From positions 1 through 39,386 of the forward strand of contig NZ_PPPT01000008.1 of the NCBI RefSeq assembly GCF_006483445.1: a stretch of 39,386 nt of DNA. The letters run 5' to 3'. The stretch is from Bradyrhizobium guangdongense. GTDB taxonomy: Bacteria > Pseudomonadota > Alphaproteobacteria > Rhizobiales > Xanthobacteraceae. A model generated the notes under the pieces. That model ran no database searches and was not told the origin of the DNA. It saw only the letters and a program-made list of their open reading frames with translations. Both the position numbers and the translations under genes were made by a program. Below are positions 36,690 through 39,386 of the stretch, piece after piece (within the stretch, counting starts at the first letter, position 1; every line of letters starts with the position of its first letter).

Positions 36690-37466
36690 TCACAGGGACG
36701 GCGCGGGCTCGGTTTTGCGCCCCATCAGCCGCTGGCGAAGCCGGTAGCCCGGCCAGGCCAGGCGGGTCAACGCGGCGTCGATGGCTGCATCTGACAACCG
36801 CGTCCGCGGCCAGCGGTAGATCAGCGCAAAGGCGAACCAGATCACGACGAAGGTGACAAGGCCCGCGATCGCGACGTCGGTGAAGAAGTGCCCGCCAAAG
36901 GCCATTCTGAGACCGCTGGTCACGGCGCCGAAGACGACCGCACCGGCATAGGCGAGCGGCCGCCATTGCGGCGGCGCCAGTGCTGCCGGCGCCAGCGTCC
37001 AGAACGCAGTCGCGCCCTCGCCGGAGAAGAATGAGCAGTTGCGACCGCAGCCGCCGCGCGGATCCCACCACGGCACGAATTGCTGGTCGCCGGCGAACTG
37101 CGTCACGACAACCGGACGCGGCCGGCCCCAATAGGACTTGAAGGCGAGATTGGTGAGGATGCCGGCCGACAGCGTCAGCGTGACCAGCAGGAAGATGATC
37201 GCGCGCCCCGACACCATCAGCGGCCGGTCGGGCCAGACGAGCTTGACCACCAGCGCCACGATCGACGGCAGCGCAAAGGCCCAGGCGATCCACATCGCGG
37301 CATCGCGCGCGACACCGGCCCATGCGCTCAGCTTGAGCGGAAAGGTCTTGCTCTCGGGGTCGAAGAACAGGCTGGCAAGCTTGAGGTCGAGCTCGGGATA
37401 AATACCGAAAACGAGGCCGATCACGACCCACAGCGCCAGCGCAACGAAAAGTCCGGTCCGGTTCAT
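36690..37466 (-). CDS. PAP2-family phosphatase with altered second motif
   Basis: A 258-residue membrane phosphatase with about six helices. Motif 1 is KSYWGRPRPVVV, motif 2 is FFSGEGATAFW where PSGH is usual, and motif 3 is SGLRMAFGGHFFTDV with the nucleophilic His present. Two Cys precede motif 2 (GGCGRNCSFFSGE). Members remove phosphate from lipids such as lipid A, phosphatidic acid or undecaprenyl pyrophosphate. The first His, which acts as proton donor in typical members, is replaced by Glu, though some rhizobial lipid phosphatases also carry SGE. I start at the ATG at 37466; a reading from 37721 has a Pro- and Arg-rich leader overlapping the next gene and is unlikely. The C-terminal basic tail is cytoplasmic. 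Confidence 0.85.
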   Translation of the reverse strand: MNRTGLFVALALWVVIGLVFGIYPELDLKLASLFFDPESKTFPLKLSAWAGVARDAAMWIAWAFALPSIVALVVKLVWPDRPLMVSGRAIIFLLVTLTLSAGILTNLAFKSYWGRPRPVVVTQFAGDQQFVPWWDPRGGCGRNCSFFSGEGATAFWTLAPAALAPPQWRPLAYAGAVVFGAVTSGLRMAFGGHFFTDVAIAGLVTFVVIWFAFALIYRWPRTRLSDAAIDAALTRLAWPGYRLRQRLMGRKTEPAPSL

Positions 37467-37513
37467 GGCGCGCGGTTTAGCCGAGGCGGAAGGGGATGAA
37501 AACCCTCCCTCCG

Positions 37514-38002
37514 TCATTCCGGCCGCGACGCTGAGGGCAGCGGCGGGGGTGGCCTCAACGGCGGCGGCGGATGGCGCCAGGCGCCGGCATTGCGGCCGGC
37601 AATGATCCAGTAGACGAAGCCCGCGACGATGCCTGCACCGGTCATGATCTCGAGATGGCGGCGGACGATGCCGGAAAATTGCAGCGTATCGGGATCGAAG
37701 GGCACGAGGCCGAGGTAGCACGCGAGGCCCACGAGCCCGCCGCCGATCGCATAGGCGAGCACGCTGCGGATATAGAATGCCTCGGTGATCGCGACGATCA
37801 GCATCGCCGGCAGCAGCGCAAAGCCCGAGACGAAGATGAAGCCGAAGCCGAGCAGGATGTCGATGGTGCTTTCATCGACGGGACCGGCGCCGAGATCGCT
37901 GAACTCGGGAAACAACAGCGCACCGACCACGATCATGCCGCCGACGAGGCATGACGCGAAGAAACCGATCAGGATGACAAAGAAGCGCCCGATCAAACCC
38001 AT
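37514..38002 (-). CDS. Four-helix membrane protein of unknown function
   Basis: A 162-residue protein starting at the ATG at 38002. Helices are at about 5-30 (FVILIGFFASCLVGGMIVVGALL), 50-72 (LLGFGFIFVSGFALLPAMLIVAI), 80-98 (AYAIGGGLVGLACYLGLV) and 118-132 (TGAGIVAGFVYWII), and the tail is rich in proline. It resembles small inner membrane proteins common in these bacteria; I cannot name a function. Readings further upstream run into the repeat at 38021-38098, which encodes the well-known false peptide containing IASEAKQS, so 38002 is preferred. The stop lies in a CCGGAATGAC sequence like one arm of the GTCATTCCGG repeats. It sits between rlmN and the PAP2 gene, all on one strand. Confidence 0.7.
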   Translation of the reverse strand: MGLIGRFFVILIGFFASCLVGGMIVVGALLFPEFSDLGAGPVDESTIDILLGFGFIFVSGFALLPAMLIVAITEAFYIRSVLAYAIGGGLVGLACYLGLVPFDPDTLQFSGIVRRHLEIMTGAGIVAGFVYWIIAGRNAGAWRHPPPPLRPPPPLPSASRPE

Positions 38003-38020
38003 ACCAAAGCCGACTATTCC

Positions 38021-38098
38021 GTCATTGCGAGCGAAGCGAAGAAATCCAGACCGTCTCCGCGGAAAGACGCTGGATTGCTTCGCTTCGCTCGCAATGAC
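38021..38098. repeat. GTCATTGCGAGCGAAGCGAAG-type palindrome
   Basis: The left arm at 38021-38049 (GTCATTGCGAGCGAAGCGAA onward) and the right arm at 38070-38098 (ending CGCTCGCAATGAC) pair almost perfectly around 20 bases. This type is dispersed in many proteobacteria and, when translated, gives the spurious IASEAKQS and FLRFARND peptides. It lies just upstream of the membrane protein at 37514-38002. Confidence 0.9.
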
Positions 38099-38126
38099 GT
38101 GGCTGCGATAGCGCACGCATGATCGG

Positions 38127-39329
38127 TCAATCCGTCATCGCCATGGCGCGGAGTGCATCGCGCTCACGGACGGACAGTTTTTCGGTTTCTGACTTGAGCT
38201 GGCCGCAGGCGGCGAGGATGTCGCGGCCGCGCGGCGTGCGCACCGGCGAGGAATAGCCGGCGTTGAAGATGTATTCGGAGAATTTTTCGATCTGATCCCA
38301 GTCCGAACATTCATAGGCCGTGCCGGGCCAGGGATTGAACGGAATCAGATTGATTTTTGCGTGAATGCCCTTGAGCAGCTTCACCAGCAGTTTTGCGTCG
38401 TCGAGCGAATCGTTGACGCCCTTGAGCATCACATATTCGAAGGTAATGCGGCGTGCATTGGAGGCGCCGGGATAATCGCGGCAGGCCTGCAGCAGCTCCT
38501 TGATCGGATATTTGCGGTTGAGCGGCACCAGCTCGTTGCGGAGATCGTCGCGCACGGCATGCAGCGAGATCGCCAGCATGACGCCGATCTCCTCTCCGGC
38601 GCGCACGATGTTCGGCACCACGCCCGAGGTCGACAGCGTGATGCGGCGGCGGGAGATGCCGATGCCTTCGTTGTCGCCGACAATCAAAAGCGCATCGCGC
38701 ACCGCATCGAAATTGTAGAGCGGCTCGCCCATGCCCATCATCACGATGTTGGTGACGCGGCGCGTGCCGTCCTCGCGATCGGCCCAATCATTCAACCGAT
38801 CCCGCGCCACCATGACCTGGCCGACGATCTCGCCCGCGGTCAGATTGCGCACCAGGCGCTGCGTGCCGGTGTGGCAGAAGGCGCAGTTCAACGTGCAGCC
38901 GACCTGCGAGGAGACGCACAGCGTGCCGCGATCGGTTTCGGGAATGTAGACGCATTCGACTTCATGCGCCTTCTGGACACTGTCGCCGCTCGGCAGGCGC
39001 AACAGCCATTTGCGGGTGCCGTCATTGGAGATCTGCTCGGCCACGACCTCCGGCCGGTCGACGGTGAAGCGCTCGGCGAGATCGGCGCGGATGCCCTTCG
39101 AGACCGACGTCATCTCGTCAAAGTTTTGGGCGCCGCGGAAATAGAGCCAGTGCCACAATTGCTGCACACGCATCTTGCGCTGCGCCGGCGCAACACCGAT
39201 CTCGCCGAGGCGGTCGGCGAGCTCCGCGCGCGACAACCCGATCAGCGACGGCTTGGCCGGCGGCACATAGGTCTCGAGCGGAGTTTTCTCCACCAGGGTT
39301 GCGTTATGCGGCACGGTCGTCGATTGCAT
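38127..39329 (-). CDS. rlmN: Dual-specificity RNA methyltransferase RlmN
   Basis: A 400-residue radical-SAM enzyme that methylates carbon 2 of A2503 in 23S rRNA and A37 in some tRNAs. The radical-SAM cluster is [13 protein letters not shown]. The N-terminal RNA-binding part includes [28 protein letters not shown]. The later core has [49 protein letters not shown] and [11 protein letters not shown]. The C-terminal Cys that resolves the methyl intermediate is in DILAACGQL. The ATG at 39329 begins [15 protein letters not shown]. It is first of the reverse run rlmN, membrane protein, PAP2, argG, but repeats separate the genes, so each may be transcribed alone. Confidence 0.96.
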   Translation of the reverse strand: MQSTTVPHNATLVEKTPLETYVPPAKPSLIGLSRAELADRLGEIGVAPAQRKMRVQQLWHWLYFRGAQNFDEMTSVSKGIRADLAERFTVDRPEVVAEQISNDGTRKWLLRLPSGDSVQKAHEVECVYIPETDRGTLCVSSQVGCTLNCAFCHTGTQRLVRNLTAGEIVGQVMVARDRLNDWADREDGTRRVTNIVMMGMGEPLYNFDAVRDALLIVGDNEGIGISRRRITLSTSGVVPNIVRAGEEIGVMLAISLHAVRDDLRNELVPLNRKYPIKELLQACRDYPGASNARRITFEYVMLKGVNDSLDDAKLLVKLLKGIHAKINLIPFNPWPGTAYECSDWDQIEKFSEYIFNAGYSSPVRTPRGRDILAACGQLKSETEKLSVRERDALRAMAMTD

Positions 39330-39358
39330 TTGTTGGCCTGAATTGCTGCTGTCTCGTC

Positions 39359-39381
39359 ATGCCCGGGCTTGTCCCGGGCAT
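39359..39381. repeat. ATGCCCGGG palindrome at window edge
   Basis: ATGCCCGGG at 39359-39367 pairs perfectly with CCCGGGCAT at 39373-39381. The flanks CGTC and CCACG match those of the repeat at 7342-7377 in the opposite orientation. It is the edge of a dispersed palindrome family; the rest may lie beyond the window. Confidence 0.7.
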
Positions 39382-39386
39382 CCACG

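Noticed and set aside
38003..38116. N-terminal extension of the gene at 37514-38002
   Set aside because: It is the translation of a dispersed palindrome (IASEAKQS and FLRFARND peptides), so it is a known gene-caller artefact.

Overview
The window reads as ordinary chromosomal DNA of an alphaproteobacterium of the Bradyrhizobium type (Nitrobacteraceae). The basis is the high GC content, dense short intergenic palindromes of the kinds common in those genomes, sdhCDAB in alphaproteobacterial order, and proteins of typical Bradyrhizobium character. The genus is inferred from recognition, not from a search. I see no prophage, integrase, insertion sequence, CRISPR array, tRNA or rRNA.

Layout. Positions 1-5100 hold the end of uppP (cell-wall lipid recycling), a glutathione S-transferase fold protein overlapping queG (queuosine), an acyl-CoA thioesterase-like protein, and a reverse pair of a SnoaL-like protein and an alpha/beta hydrolase. 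Positions 5334-10913 are the translation block infC, rpmI, rplT, pheS, pheT. Here infC starts at ATT, has its own terminator, and is separated from rpmI by a reverse-strand exported protein gene. Positions 10969-22748 are an accessory-metabolism stretch: two TauE/SafE permeases, a Tat-exported flavin amine oxidase, a YiiX-type papain-like protein, a crotonase, a half-size BacA/SbmA-like transporter preceded by a FixK2/FNR-type box, a GabD-type dehydrogenase, a small possible GIY-YIG protein, a beta-lactamase-fold hydrolase and an acyl-CoA ligase. Positions 23247-26690 are sdhCDAB.

Positions 26884-32436 hold a dCache hybrid histidine kinase, a full-length BacA-like ABC transporter with its own ATPase domain (BclA architecture), an FkbM methyltransferase and a VOC protein. 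Positions 32519-35119 hold a small proline-rich protein and a very proline-rich OmpA-family protein ending in a strong terminator. On the reverse strand, 35260-39329 carry argG, a PAP2 phosphatase, a four-helix membrane protein and rlmN.

How the genes work together: the two clear functional units are the translation block and the succinate dehydrogenase operon. The most interesting biology is the pair of BacA-related transporters, one with and one without an ATPase, the former being the architecture linked to resistance to nodule peptides in Bradyrhizobium. The FixK2-like palindrome upstream of the ATPase-less one would tie it to low oxygen. I found no convincing new multi-gene defence or mobile system. 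The remaining leads are the ATT start of infC, a 51-codon ORF in an AT-richer patch before sdhC, and repeats whose arms supply stop codons.
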